Source of the DNA: Microvelia longipes
Taxonomy: Eukaryota; Arthropoda; Insecta; Hemiptera; Veliidae
DNA: 64,000 nucleotides
Reading direction: 5' to 3'
Assembly (NCBI GenBank): GCA_018340805.1
Contig: JACMZG010001870.1
Location: 50,850,118-50,914,117 of the forward strand
Part shown: piece by piece, positions 10,525-21,396 of the stretch
Numbering within the stretch: position 1 is the first letter of the stretch
Layout of the letters: the number at the start of each line of letters is the position of its first letter
Notes under the pieces: generated by a model
What the model was told of the DNA's origin: nothing
Seen by the model: the letters and a program-made list of their open reading frames with translations, nothing else
The model's database searches: none
Program-made: the position numbers and the translations under genes

Positions 10525-11559
10525 ATTGTAATATTATATAGAATAAAATGTCTTAGGATTTAATGAGGTTTCCAAAATAGGCTGGTATACTATTACTTAA
10601 ATTTTCAAAGATACCAAAAGTAGCAAAAAATTAACATATTTGGGTGAAGTTCATCAAAATAATAATGGTAAAATACAATTTTGATCTAGAAAATTTTGTT
10701 TATAGCTTTTTCATAGCTATGATACCCACTTTTACTACTGGATGGCAATTTTTTCAACCTAGAAAAGGGCTACATTTAAATTATCCTGGTTGGGGGATTC
10801 TTGGTGCTCCGGAGGGGGGAAATACCCCCAGGTTCCCCCCTTGAAAGAAACCCTGTCTACTGAGTTGGGCTAAATGATCTGTTATTACGTACGTACCATT
10901 AAATTTTCCAAACCTGAGAAGTATGAAGCTCACGAGTTCTAATAGATAACTAATTCCATGTAGAGACATCATAAGGAGCTCTCAAACGAAACATAATGTT
11001 AATCAACTTTTTATTTAAACACCCTAAACATTAACAGCTAATTTCAGTATCTGTATTATACATTAATGTTTAGACAATATTTCAAAACATAATATATATG
11101 TCTACCAATAAAATACTGACATAAAGCAGTAACATCTTCATGAAATTATCTACATAATTAGATTCTTCATTATTTTGCTGATTCATTTTTGTTATCATTA
11201 TAAGTTATTTTTAATTTTAAAATGAAACATATTTTTTTTTAAATTCATAATGTTTATAATTATAATATATTGTGAGTAATAATCGTTATTTGCTTAATTA
11301 ACGTGCTTATCTTGTTCAATATGATAATCAATGTATTGACTGTAGCCGCAGGCCCTTTATATTATTTGATATTACTGTGTTTATAAACAAATTGTCATTT
11401 TCTGGTTGAGATGAAAGAGTGTAATAATTAAACTTGAAAGTAGATGATGATTGCAAGGAGGGAGGGAAACCACTTATTAAAACTAATTATTTGTATTTTT
11501 ACCTTTATTTCAAGTGACCGACAATAGTCTATTGTATGACATTTTATTTTCGAAAAAAT
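10525..11559. other. stretch without recognised features
   Basis: AT-rich DNA; a GC-rich patch near 10785-10855 contains CCGGAGGGGGGAAATACCCC, a small inverted repeat. No gene supported. Confidence 0.4.
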
Positions 11560-12044
11560 AAGGCGCGGTCGAATATCTACGGCCTTCTAGAACATTGGAT
11601 CACCAACAAACTTTTTTTTATAACTTTTTTTTCAAAATTTTCAGTAATTAGCCAAATTTGTGATAAATGAAGCCTATTTCCGTAATCTGCACGCTCTTTT
11701 GGTTAACCTCAAAGAGTATTTACATTCACTCAACGATTTATTTTTAATCTAACTTGGTACATACATAACTACTGTTAGACGTCAATAATTTGTGTTATAT
11801 TTTGACATGTCATATTTGTTAACATTGACGTCTAACAGTAGTTATGTATGTACCAAGTTAGATTAAAAATAAATCGTTGAGTGAATGTAAATACTCTTTG
11901 AGGTTAACCAAAAGAGCGTGCAGATTACGGAAATAGGCTTCATTTATCACAAAGCTAATTACTGAAAAGTTTGAAAAAAAGTTATAAAAAAAGTTTGTTG
12001 GTGATCCAATGTTCTAAAAGGCCGTGGATATTCGACCGCGCCTT
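11560..12044. mobile_element. R11 fold-back MITE, copy 1
   Basis: The element is almost entirely inverted repeat: the left arm starting AGGCGCGGTCGAATATC returns as GATATTCGACCGCGCCT at the right end, with arms of about 220 bp and a short loop near 11800-11825. It is bordered by TA on both sides, as expected of a TA duplication (Tc1/mariner-type). Copy 2 (36580-37031) sits inside an R1 element. No transposase frame, so it is non-autonomous. Confidence 0.85.
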
Positions 12045-12119
12045 ATAGTAAGAAAGGAAGAAAATTGAATACGAACCTTTATTGTCACACATAGTAGACT
12101 GGGTTCGTGAATTTGTAAT

Positions 12120-12420
12120 CATAGAGATATACTATATAGAGAGGGCATAACCTATCTCAATACATTGAAAGGGCTGAAAAATCTTTTTGGGGCTCTCAGG
12201 AGCTCTGTGCAACCTCGTTCAAATGTCCTTAACAAGTGAGTTAAGGTTATAATGAATCAATTGATTTTGGCTTCCCGCACATTGTTTGTGTTTAGATTTG
12301 TATTTTTAAGATAAGGTACGTAATTTTGTACTGATTATTTGATTGTATTTATAATCGAAGGTGGTCAGGTTACTTTTTCGATGTTTCACAATTTAACCTC
12401 TCTAGTAATATATCTCTATG
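12120..12420. mobile_element. R4 MITE, copy 1 (301 bp)
   Basis: Terminal inverted repeats CATAGAGATATACTA and TAATATATCTCTATG enclose a body with GGGGCTCTCAGGAGCTCTGT and GAAGGTGGTCAGG. The same body occurs at 13680-13945 and, on the other strand, at 29875-30179, 54021-54335 and 57826-58115. Non-coding. Confidence 0.85.
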
Positions 12421-12504
12421 TCTGTAATCGTGTTTGTCTTGTTCTTCGCTGTCTTTAATATTTATCGAATAATCTCATTAAAAATATTAGAACAATTCGG
12501 TACG

Positions 12505-12668
12505 GACCATCGCGGTACATGTACATATTCGCTACGCTCATCGCGGTACATGTACGTATTCGGTACGCTCATCGCGGTACATGTACGTATTCGCTACGCT
12601 CATCGCGATACATGTACGTATTCGCTACGCTCATCGCGGTACATGTACGTATTTGCTACGCTCATCCT
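12505..12668 (+). repeat. 31-bp minisatellite, about 5 copies
   Basis: Unit contains CGCGGTACATGTACGTATTC and GCTACGCTCAT. The phrase ATTCGCTACGCTCATCG is found in the head of R3 (for example near 59228), so the array probably derives from an R3 fragment. TACATGTA makes each unit locally palindromic. Overlapping open frames are repeat artefacts. Confidence 0.85.
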
Positions 12669-12775
12669 CAACACTTCGGTCCTTAAAATATATAAATGGA
12701 CCACTTTATATAGCAGTACGCTTTTGGATCCCCTTTACTATTCCTCAAACAGGGATAAAATCCAATTCTGAACAG

Positions 12776-13675
12776 TCATCCTGAACCCGCAATAATGATT
12801 CAACAAAAATTTCGAAAAATCATAAAACGCGGGAAAATGTTGCGATCAATTTGAGATTTAGCACGCATGTAGCCACGTATAAGACTAATATATGTGCCAG
12901 GTTTCATCTCATTATTAGCATTTTTATCAAATGACTCGTGTACGTTTTTTTAAAAAAAATGAAAAATCGGATAATAATCTAATTGAATTGAAATTCGATA
13001 CAAGTACATACTAATACCTAATACATTACGTAATAAATACGTACTCTAAGTTTCGCTACAATTCGACTAGTATATCTATGATTTTTGTTGGATCATAAAA
13101 GTTAAGGAGCATTGTGCGTAATCAGTGCTAGTATAGTAGTAAAGGTGGGGAAGATACTAGATCTTAGCAATTATGTCTCTGGGACGCTTTTTGCCAGCTC
13201 CAAGAACGTCCTCACCTCTTACCTAATAGAACCTCTATTCTCTTCGAACTTGTCTGATTCCTTAATGAACTTCAGAACATCTGCCCATGGGAGTTTCAAT
13301 AAGTCGTCGTCTAGAAGAGTGGCTGATCCAAATATACTTAACATCAATCTAGCGTATGCTTTACACGATCCCAAAAAGTGATCTGTCGTCTCCTCCCCAA
13401 CTTCACACTTGGGACCCATTGGCTCTGCTTTTATTTTCATGGCATGCAAATGTCTCTGAAGCCAGCAATGACCTGTCAAGATACCCACCAGGTATCTTAA
13501 CCAGTGCTATATGGGTGACCGCTGAAAAAAAAACTGACAAATTTTCTATTTAAGGACGAGCGAAGCGAGTGCGAAGACATGTTGCAGTATTAATTTGGTG
13601 AATTGTATATTCTGAGGACGAGCGAAGCGAGTCTGAAGAAGGGAGGAAGAGCGTAGCGAATCCGAATCACATATT
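12776..13675 (-). mobile_element. R3 element, minus copy, interrupted by a LINE
   Basis: Reads in reverse relative to 50085-50945: ATTTCGAAAAATCATAAAAC, CATGTAGCC, CATCTCATTA, then GTTGGATCATAAAA. The element resumes after the LINE insert with GGGTGACCGCTG and two GACGAGCGAAGCGAGT heads (13556-13635). The joins on both sides match an uninterrupted R3 copy at 63590-63650. Confidence 0.75.
13131..13509 (-). pseudogene. 5'-truncated LINE tail with RNase H-end and zinc-knuckle region
   Basis: The minus-strand frame from about 13505 to 13219 reads WLRYLVGILTGHCWLQRHL, followed by a knuckle-like CEVGEETTDHFLGSC, then FGSATLLDDDLLKLPWADVL. LTGHC, the H-x-C spacing and the DHFL block are the usual end of insect LINE ORF2 proteins that carry RNase H. 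The first expected cysteine of the knuckle appears as glycine. A stop lies directly upstream, so the copy is truncated. CAGTGCTA at 13123-13130 and 13502-13509 flanks it as a target-site duplication. Confidence 0.8.
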
Positions 13676-13679
13676 TTAA

Positions 13680-13945
13680 CCTAAAACATCTTTTTGGGGC
13701 TCTCAGGGGCTCTGTGTAACCTCATTGAAACCTTCTCCTAGAGTGATTTAAGGTTATGATATTTTTTTAATCGTCTTTCTGTACATTGTTTGTGTTTTGA
13801 TTTGTATTTTTAACGATCTCCTATATAATATACTGTAATTTTGTACTGATTATTTCATTACATTTATAAGCGAAGGTGGTCAGGATATTTTTCCAATGTT
13901 TCAAAATTTAACCTATAGGGCCTCTCTAGTAATGATAACTCTATG
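13680..13945. mobile_element. R4 MITE, copy 2 (left end lost)
   Basis: Begins in the body (CTTTTTGGGGCTCTCAGGGG) and ends with CCTCTCTAGTAATGATAACT and CTATG. The left terminal repeat is absent. It ends 150 bp before the kinase start codon, so it may form part of that gene's upstream region. Confidence 0.8.
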
Positions 13946-14095
13946 ACACTAATGAGGTAAGACTAGTTCGCCTCCCGGTTCTACTTTCGTTTGATCCGAC
14001 TGTTGCACAGCTGCAACAACTCCAATCCATTATCTCAATTTCCAAAAAAAAAAACAGTGACGTAAACCTGTCATATTAATCCCTTCATTTTGATA
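13946..14095 (+). promoter_or_regulatory. short upstream region of the kinase gene
   Basis: 150 bp between the R4 MITE and the start codon. It contains an A run (14044-14054) and TGACGTAA at 14058-14065, a CRE/C-EBP-like half-site variant 31 bp before the ATG. No clear TATA box is seen. Any promoter function is inference. Confidence 0.3.
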
Positions 14096-15169
14096 ATGTT
14101 AATGATACCGTCATATCAAGATAAACTCAAACCTAATTCACCCAACCTTATAACAAATTGGAAAGAATACCTAAATAAAAGTAAGCAAGATTTTCATCAA
14201 AAATATCAGCGAGTTTCAGCAACGCGAGATGTTCATGTGAGTGACTTCAACATCATACGTACCGTAGGTACAGGTTGGTACGGACGCGTAGTGCTGGCAG
14301 AGCATAAGCGCTACAAAACCTTCCACGCTCTAAAGATGTTCAAGAAAGAGTCAATCGTTCGTTTGGATCAGGTTCACCACGTCTTCAACGAACGTCGAAT
14401 ATTTTATTCCTGTGATTTCCCTTTCATAACAAAACTAGAATATTATTTTACTGATAACACTTACGTTTATTACGTCATGCCTTTTATAGTGGGGGGTGAG
14501 TTGTTTAGTTTGCTGAAAAAGAACATGAAATTAAGCGAAACTTCAGCTAAATTTTATTCAGCTCAAGTAATATTAGCTTTGGAATATTTGCACAACGTTG
14601 GTGTTGTATATAGGGACATAAAACCGGAAAACATTCTTATCGATAAATCCGGCTACATAAAATTGACAGATTTCGGTTTCGCTAAGAAAATCGACGGAAA
14701 CAGAACATATACGATGTGCGGTACGCCGGAATATTTCGCTCCTGAAATGATCACTAATGTCGGTTACGGGGATTCGGTCGATTGGTGGTCGTTAGGCGTT
14801 CTCATTTACGAAATATGTTGCGGTAAAGCACCTTTCTACCGGCCAGATGGTAGTGAAAATGATGTTTTATTTCGAAATATCGTTACCGCAGCTTACTCTA
14901 TACCCTTATCATTCTCTGACGATTTAAAAGAAGTCGTGTCCAATTTATTACAAGTCGAAATTTGGAAGCGAATCAGTGGACAGAAGCTAAGACAGGCGAG
15001 ATGGTACAAACAAATTAATTGGTTACAGCTTTTAAACAGAACAATTACGCCTCCGTACATACCGACAGTAGCGAGCGACCACGATCCATCCAACTATGAT
15101 CGTTACGACGAAATTCAACTAGAAATATCTGAAAAAGATTATTACAACCATGTTTTTAACGATTTTTAA
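14096..15169 (+). CDS. cAMP-dependent protein kinase catalytic subunit-like Ser/Thr kinase
   Basis: AGC-family kinase of 357 residues, near the 351 of PKA C-alpha, in one uninterrupted frame. The N-terminal A-helix (residues 18-37, WKEYLNKSKQDF) matches PKA but the myristoylation start MGN is absent. Glycine loop GTGWYGRV 58-65; ATP lysine K80; C-helix E99; gatekeeper M128; E135 and E178, which in PKA read substrate arginines; catalytic YRDIKPEN 172-179; DFG 192-194; activation threonine T206 in TYTMCGTPEY; FAPE 214-217; E239. The C-terminal tail ends FNDF, the PKA hydrophobic motif. Differences: one extra activation-loop residue, Y205 for the Trp and V222 for the Lys that contact regulatory subunit, three extra residues near 249-255, and about five missing after KR (291-292). 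ATG 14096 is preferred because A stands at -3; ATG 14102 is the alternative. Intronless structure may mean a retrocopy, although Drosophila Pka-C1 is also intronless in its coding region. A diverged paralogue is more likely than the housekeeping gene. Confidence 0.93.
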   Translation: MLMIPSYQDKLKPNSPNLITNWKEYLNKSKQDFHQKYQRVSATRDVHVSDFNIIRTVGTGWYGRVVLAEHKRYKTFHALKMFKKESIVRLDQVHHVFNERRIFYSCDFPFITKLEYYFTDNTYVYYVMPFIVGGELFSLLKKNMKLSETSAKFYSAQVILALEYLHNVGVVYRDIKPENILIDKSGYIKLTDFGFAKKIDGNRTYTMCGTPEYFAPEMITNVGYGDSVDWWSLGVLIYEICCGKAPFYRPDGSENDVLFRNIVTAAYSIPLSFSDDLKEVVSNLLQVEIWKRISGQKLRQARWYKQINWLQLLNRTITPPYIPTVASDHDPSNYDRYDEIQLEISEKDYYNHVFNDF

Positions 15170-15195
15170 AATAAAGCCTTCCAAAAAGCAATAAA
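15170..15195 (+). terminator. tandem polyadenylation signals of the kinase gene
   Basis: AATAAA at 15170-15175 begins right after the TAA stop and a second lies at 15190-15195. This fits a very short 3' UTR. Confidence 0.6.
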
Positions 15196-16057
<862 letters not shown>

Positions 16058-16318
16058 GAATCACTTGTGCATACCCTAACAAGTGTCCCACTTGTGCATA
16101 ACCTAACAAGTGTCCCACTTGTGCATACCCTAACAAGTGTCCCACTTGTGCAACCCTAACAAGTGTCCCACTTGTGCATACCCTAACAAGTGTCCCACTT
16201 GTGCCCTAACAAGTGTCCCACTTGTGCATACCTAACAAGTGTCCCACTTGTGCACCCTAACAAACCATAACCTAACAGTGTCCCACTTGTGCATACCCTA
16301 ACAAGTGTCCCACTTATT
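16058..16318 (+). repeat. 27-bp minisatellite, about 9-10 copies
   Basis: Unit AACAAGTGTCCCACTTGTGC plus ATACCCT. Each unit is a small hairpin (ACAAGTG-TCC-CACTTGT). Several units lack 1-4 bases. Confidence 0.9.
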
Positions 16319-16595
16319 TAGGGTCTCATTTACCAGCTCCCTCCTGTTTGTAAAATAGCACACAATGTAGCAATGACGCATATAAAACAGGTACCCTCCT
16401 AACTGGGATTTGAAGCCAAGCCGAATCAGTGCTGATTAGCACAGTTATGAAGAGGTATCAATAACAGAGGCTAAATGATCTTAATCATAAAACATTATTT
16501 GTCTACTTGTATTAACTTATGAATTCAGTTTTAGGTACTAGTGTACATGTTTATCCAATATGTTGAGTTGGGTGCACTGACTATTTGGTTGGCAT
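16319..16595. other. spacer with weak tRNA-like box
   Basis: GGGATTTGAAGCC near 16400 resembles a decayed reversed B box. The evidence is too weak for a SINE call. Confidence 0.3.
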
Positions 16596-16750
16596 TATTT
16601 TGTCATTAAGTCTAATTTAAGAATTAAGATTTAATGGACTGTGAGTTTAATGAGGAAAGAATAATAATGAAGACAGCAGTCCTAGTTTTAGTTAGTTTAA
16701 TTTATTACATCAGAGCTTTCGCACAAGCGATGCTTGGCATCCTCAGTGAA
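16596..16750 (+). mobile_element. R10 fold-back element, left arm
   Basis: TTTAATGGACTGTGAGTTTA, AATAATAATGAAGACAGCAG and GCTTTCGCACAAGCGATGC match the R10 element at 62640-63365. The right arm is missing here; the loop has turned into the following tandem array. Confidence 0.75.
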
Positions 16751-17455
16751 TCTAATAACAAGTAAACAAAACCATAAACCAATTTCAAAAGAACAAAAAT
16801 AAAAATATACATACCAAACAAGGCAAAAACATTTCAAAACAAATGCAAGTAATATTAAAATAATCATAGCCCAAACTTACAATAAGTAATATAGTTACAC
16901 CACCACATATGTAAAACAACAGTTAATAGCATCAAAACCAAAAGTTAATATTAAAAAAGTAAGTAAAATCATAAAAAGGTAATGTTTTTATCTAATAACA
17001 ATTAAACAAAACCAAAAACCAATTTCAAAAGAACAAAAATAAAAATATACATACTAAACAAGGCAAAAACATTTCAAAACAAATGCAAGTAATATTAAAA
17101 TAATCATAGCCCAAACTTACAATAAGTAATATAGTTACACCACCACATATGTAAAACAACAGTTAATAGCATCAAAACCAAAAGTTAATATTAAAAAAGT
17201 AAGTAAAATCATAAAAAGGTAATGTTTTTATCTAATAACAATTAAACAAAACCAAAAACCAATTTCAAAAGAACAAAAATAAAAATATACATACTAAACA
17301 GGCAAAAACATTTCAAAACAAATGCAAGTAATATTAAAATAATCATAGCCCAAACTTACAATGAGTAATATAGTTACACCACCACATATGTAAAACAACA
17401 GTTAATAGCATCAAAACCAAAAGTTAATATTAAAAAAGTAAGTAAAACCATAAAT
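16751..17455 (+). repeat. 240-bp satellite-like array, 3 copies
   Basis: Three near-identical units of about 240 bp, each containing AACAAAACCAAAAACCAATT, CAAATGCAAGTAATATTAAA and CCACCACATATGTAAAACAA. The first part of the unit is homologous to the inner loop of R10 (reverse complement of about 62745-62805). The copies differ by only a few bases, so the array is recent. Confidence 0.9.
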
Positions 17456-17580
17456 TATGGTAAGCATAAATAGTGCTATGCTATGCATGCAAATGCTATT
17501 TGCATCTATGTCAATATTTTAAATTTGAAATAATTACCGCCTTTCTCCCCTCCACTTCTTATAACCTGTTGAATCCTATC

Positions 17581-17583
<3 letters not shown>
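17456..17583. other. short unique spacer
   Basis: Nothing recognised between the 240-bp array and the next (AT)n tract. Confidence 0.4.
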
Positions 17584-17628
<45 letters not shown>

Positions 17629-17636
17629 ATATATAT

Positions 17637-17679
<43 letters not shown>

Positions 17680-17682
17680 GTA

Positions 17683-17758
<76 letters not shown>

Positions 17759-17936
17759 CATGAATAATGAAAAGGAAAGTACTTAGCGTACGTAATAATA
17801 ATAGTAAAATGATAATAATAACATACAGGAGGGAAAAATGAGAGTTTGTAGTTTAGAAATTTTCGACGAGTTGTCCTCTTCAGCTGGATTAGCGGGAGGT
17901 TCCCATGTGAGCACCTGGCAAACTCCACAAACTCTC

Positions 17937-17987
<51 letters not shown>

Positions 17988-18016
17988 ATATATATATATA
18001 TAATATATATATATGA
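17584..18016. repeat. two (AT)n tracts flanking a small inverted-repeat block
   Basis: AT tracts at 17584-17758 and 17940-18016. Between them, 17837-17941 begins AATGAGAGTTTGTAG and ends CCACAAACTCTCGTTT, an inverted pair of about 13 bp around a GC-richer body. This may be a very small MITE; the body has no recognised content. Confidence 0.7.
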
Positions 18017-18034
18017 CTTTTATATGTCGTTATA

Positions 18035-18510
18035 AACTGGAAATAATGACTAATATTTCGAAAATTATAAAACACAGAAATTGTTTTGATGAATTAGGGA
18101 TTTGGCGCGCATGAAGTCATATATAAGACAAACATATGTGCTAAGTTTCATCGCATTAACGGCTTTAATTCATTTTTTATCGAATGACTTGCATTAGTTT
18201 TTTAAAAAATTGAAAAAAATCTAATTAATTTGAAAATTGGTACAAGTGTATTGCTTTATTTAATTAATAAGCATACCAATTCTCGTTTCAATACGGCTTA
18301 GTATTTATACGGGTTTAGGTAGATCATAAAAGTTAAGCAGGGTGACCGCTGGGTATAAAATGAATGTATTTAAGGTCTGAGGACGAGAGAAACGAGTGCG
18401 AAGACGCGTTGCACATGAATGCCACGATTTCTATATTCTGAGGACGAGCTAGGAAAGCAAGTGCGAGGCAGCGAGGATGTGGTGAGATAAAGTGCCGAGG
18501 TAGCCCGTAC
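18035..18510 (-). mobile_element. R3 element, minus copy (diverged)
   Basis: Follows the order of the copy at 12776-13675: ATTTCGAAAATTATAAAACA, CATGAAGTCATATATAAGAC, TCATCGCATTA, GATCATAAAAGTTAAGCAGG, GTGACCGCTGG, then GGACGAG heads at 18375-18455. The LINE insert of that copy is absent here. Confidence 0.7.
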
Positions 18511-19316
18511 CCGATTTTAAATCTAGGTTAAGATTAATTTCCTCTAGTTATTTTGATTTAATTATTAAACCAAAACTATTACATTTTCTGTATGTTGTCA
18601 TATTTTGAATGAGTGTGGATGTCACCAAATAATTCCAAAGAAAACACTCATCTCGGAACCAAGCAATGTTAATATCAGATAGTTCTCAAGAACAAGCAAT
18701 ATCTCGAGATAATATTTGAATAAAACCCTAAGTATATATAAGGATTCATATAACTGTTACCACTTAAAATATCTTTTAAGATGTTTACATCCTTTATTTC
18801 AATTTCGGTATTTAAGTTACAAGTATTTTAGTCTTAAGTATGTGCTTAACATTGAAAATTATAAGTATCATACTGAATGTTAACAGGTGTTAAGATAAAA
18901 AGGATTATTAGCGCTCCTTGGTTTTGTGGTAGACTTCGGAACTACTTAGACGAGGTGTAAAAGTAACACTTCAAGATGATGTGGCTTGTAATAGAGTTTT
19001 GTTAAGATGACTTACTCGAGTTTTTAAGCTAAGGATTACTGTGCTATCTAAGCTTAAAAGTCATATAAACTTCAGATTTTTTCCTCTTAATGTGTATTTA
19101 AAAGTAAAGAAATATCCTTCCTTTGTACAAAACCACACTTAATAATCGTGGTTAAAATCATCGTGTGAATTTCACGTGTAACACGTTATAAATATGTGGA
19201 ACTCATTAATTTTTGTTTAAGAACTCACTAGGGTTTGATCAATTAGGAACTTCATTCCTAATTAAAATGTGGCAATAAGAAATAGGCAATCATTCATATT
19301 AGAATGTGTGCATTCT
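18511..19316. other. stretch without recognised features
   Basis: Ordinary AT-rich DNA; no coding or repeat signature seen. Confidence 0.4.
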
Positions 19317-19494
<178 letters not shown>

Positions 19495-19710
19495 TAACTG
19501 TATTCATAAAGACAGAAATACAGAAATATACAAAAATACATAGAAAAAGAAACACGGGACGATGTACGATGATCAGCTACCGAAGAGTCCTTCTTAAAAT
19601 CGGAAAGGGAATGGCTATGGTGACTAGTTAAGGTAGGTGTCAAGCTGTAGACGATCAAAAGTTATACTCTGACCCCCACGGATTTGACTTAACGGAGGGT
19701 TAAATAAAAA
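19495..19710. other. spacer
   Basis: No recognised feature between the microsatellite and R2 copy 2. Confidence 0.4.
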
Positions 19711-20439
19711 TTCTGGCGCGGTGGTCCGCATGTCGGGCGAATTTCCTTTGGATGCGTGTTTCCGTGCTTTTTACATTATATAAGTTTACAACTACTAAAT
19801 AAATAATTCCGGCGCGGTGGTCCGCTGTCGGCGAATTTCATTCAGAATGCGTGTTTCCGTGCTAAACAACCAATTTCTTGCTTATGCAAGAACCATGCCC
19901 ATTGCGTGGTTCCGGTTCATGCTTTAGAACCTAAGCAGTTACTCAATTGTCAAGCACTGCTCGTAACTCATTTTGTCTGTATTTTCCAAAGGAAATGCGC
20001 ATAATTATCCAGTTGGTTGTACAAAACTATGCCTCTAAAATTAGATGTACGCACTATTATTTGCACTAGATTAAAGCTTAGTCAGTTATCTTTAAAGGTT
20101 TTAGCGCATTTCCTTTGGAAAATACAGACAAAATGAGTTACGAGCAGTGCTTGACAATTGAGTAACTGCTTAGGTTCTAAAGCATGAACCGGAACCACGC
20201 AATGGGCATGGTTCTTGCATAAGCAAGAAATTGGTTGTTTAGCACGGAAACACGCATTCTGAATGAAATTCGCCCGACAGCGGACCACCGCGCCGGAATT
20301 ATTTATTAGTAGTTGTAAACTTATATAATGTAAAAAGCACGAACACGCATCCAAAGGAAATTCGCCGACATGCGGACCACCGCGCCAGAATTATTTTCTA
20401 GTTGTAAACTTATATTAGGTAAAAAAACGATAAAAAATT

Positions 20440-20532
20440 ATTGTCCCTACTGGGATTCGAACCCAGGTACTCTGGGTTTGAGTGCTCGCATCCAAAGGAA
20501 ATTCGCCCGACATGTGGACCACCGCGCCAGAA
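20440..20532 (-). repeat. tRNA-like module within R2 copy 2
   Basis: On the minus strand: GGCGCGGTGGTCCACATG (A-box-like), then CCTGGGTTCGAATCCCAG, a perfect five-pair T stem with a canonical B box. The acceptor stem is not formed, so this is a tRNA-derived Pol III head. Confidence 0.6.
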
Positions 20533-21037
20533 TTATTTTCTAGTTGTAAACTTATATTAAGTAAAAAAAAACGATAAAAAATTATCGACCTTTCCAGGAT
20601 TCGAACCCAGGTACCCTGAGTTTGAGTGGTCGTATTGACTCCGGACTACTGGCATTCAACTCAGAGGCCCAAAAAACATTGAAAACGACACCCTACTCGA
20701 AATTTTTTTAAGGACCGTAATGTTGGTTTTCTACAATTTTTGTGGTTTTTTCGACTTTTTGGTAACTTAAAGTGGTCGTATTCTTCGGACCGGTTTCATT
20801 CGATTCAGCCCCAAAATTACATAGAAAACGACACCCTACTCGAAATTATTTTTTAATCGACCTAAATTTTGGTTTTCGGTAATTTACAATGGTTTATTCG
20901 ATTTTTAGGTCACTTATAGTGGTCGTATCGACTTCGGACCGGTTTCATTCGATTCAGCATCTCAAAAAGCATAAATATTGACCTTTTTTGCGGCCAAAAA
21001 TATTAACCCTGAATTTTGCCGATTTTTTGAAAATTTC

Positions 21038-21068
21038 GCTGACTCAGCAAACCGGGTTAATGACGTCA
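21038..21068. promoter_or_regulatory. Maf/AP-1-like site plus CRE inside R2 copy 2
   Basis: GCTGACTCAGCA at 21038-21049 and TGACGTCA at 21061-21068, same spacing as at 5159-5189. Confidence 0.45.
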
Positions 21069-21190
21069 CAAAAAACCTGGTTTTCAATAGGGTTCGTGTC
21101 CTCCCGATGGTTGATTTTTGTACCAAGTTTGGTTCAAAAATATTAATCCGTTCGAAAGATAGAGTGTTTACAAGAAAGTGTCTAGAAATA

Positions 21191-21192
21191 CA

Positions 21193-21265
<73 letters not shown>
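21191..21265. repeat. (AT)n run inside R2 copy 2
   Basis: AT tract at the position shared by the three R2 copies. Confidence 0.95.
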
Positions 21266-21396
21266 AAGTTTCAAAAAAATTTTTTTTTCGTCATTAGGGA
21301 CCTCTGAAACGGATTTGTGTCGTGGTCCGAGGTTCGAATTCCGCCATGACGCCTATCCCATTAGCGAATTTTTTCCCAAAGGAAATTCGCTAAAAG

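Larger units (their letters stand above)
19711..21396 (+). mobile_element. R2 composite element, copy 2 (most complete)
   Basis: Left arm 19711-20000 (starts TTCTGGCGCGGTGGTCCGCA) and right arm 20104-20390 are inverted copies of about 290 bp around a 103-bp loop. After them come minus-strand tRNA-like T arms at 20452-20464 and 20597-20608, two TTCGACTTTTTGGT..CACTT blocks, the bZIP module (21038-21068), an (AT)n tract, a plus-strand B-box-like GGTTCGAATTCC (21331), and a terminal hairpin TTAGCGAATTT/GGAAATTCGCTAA. No protein frame with a known domain. It looks like a composite of tRNA-derived SINE parts and fold-back DNA. Class unresolved. Confidence 0.8.

Noticed and set aside
14044..14054. 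A run before the kinase as a retrogene poly(A) tail
   Set aside because: A retrocopy tail would lie 3' of the gene; this run is upstream of the start codon.
16058..16318. CRISPR-like array of palindromic 27-bp repeats
   Set aside because: Units are directly tandem with no unique spacers, in a eukaryotic setting.
20440..20680. Two tRNA genes in tandem
   Set aside because: Both T arms are canonical but D and acceptor stems fail, and the pair is copied in R2 at 4555-4760.
20978..21307. 109-codon plus-strand frame in R2 copy 2
   Set aside because: The same region in copy 1 does not keep the frame, and the end is (AT)n.
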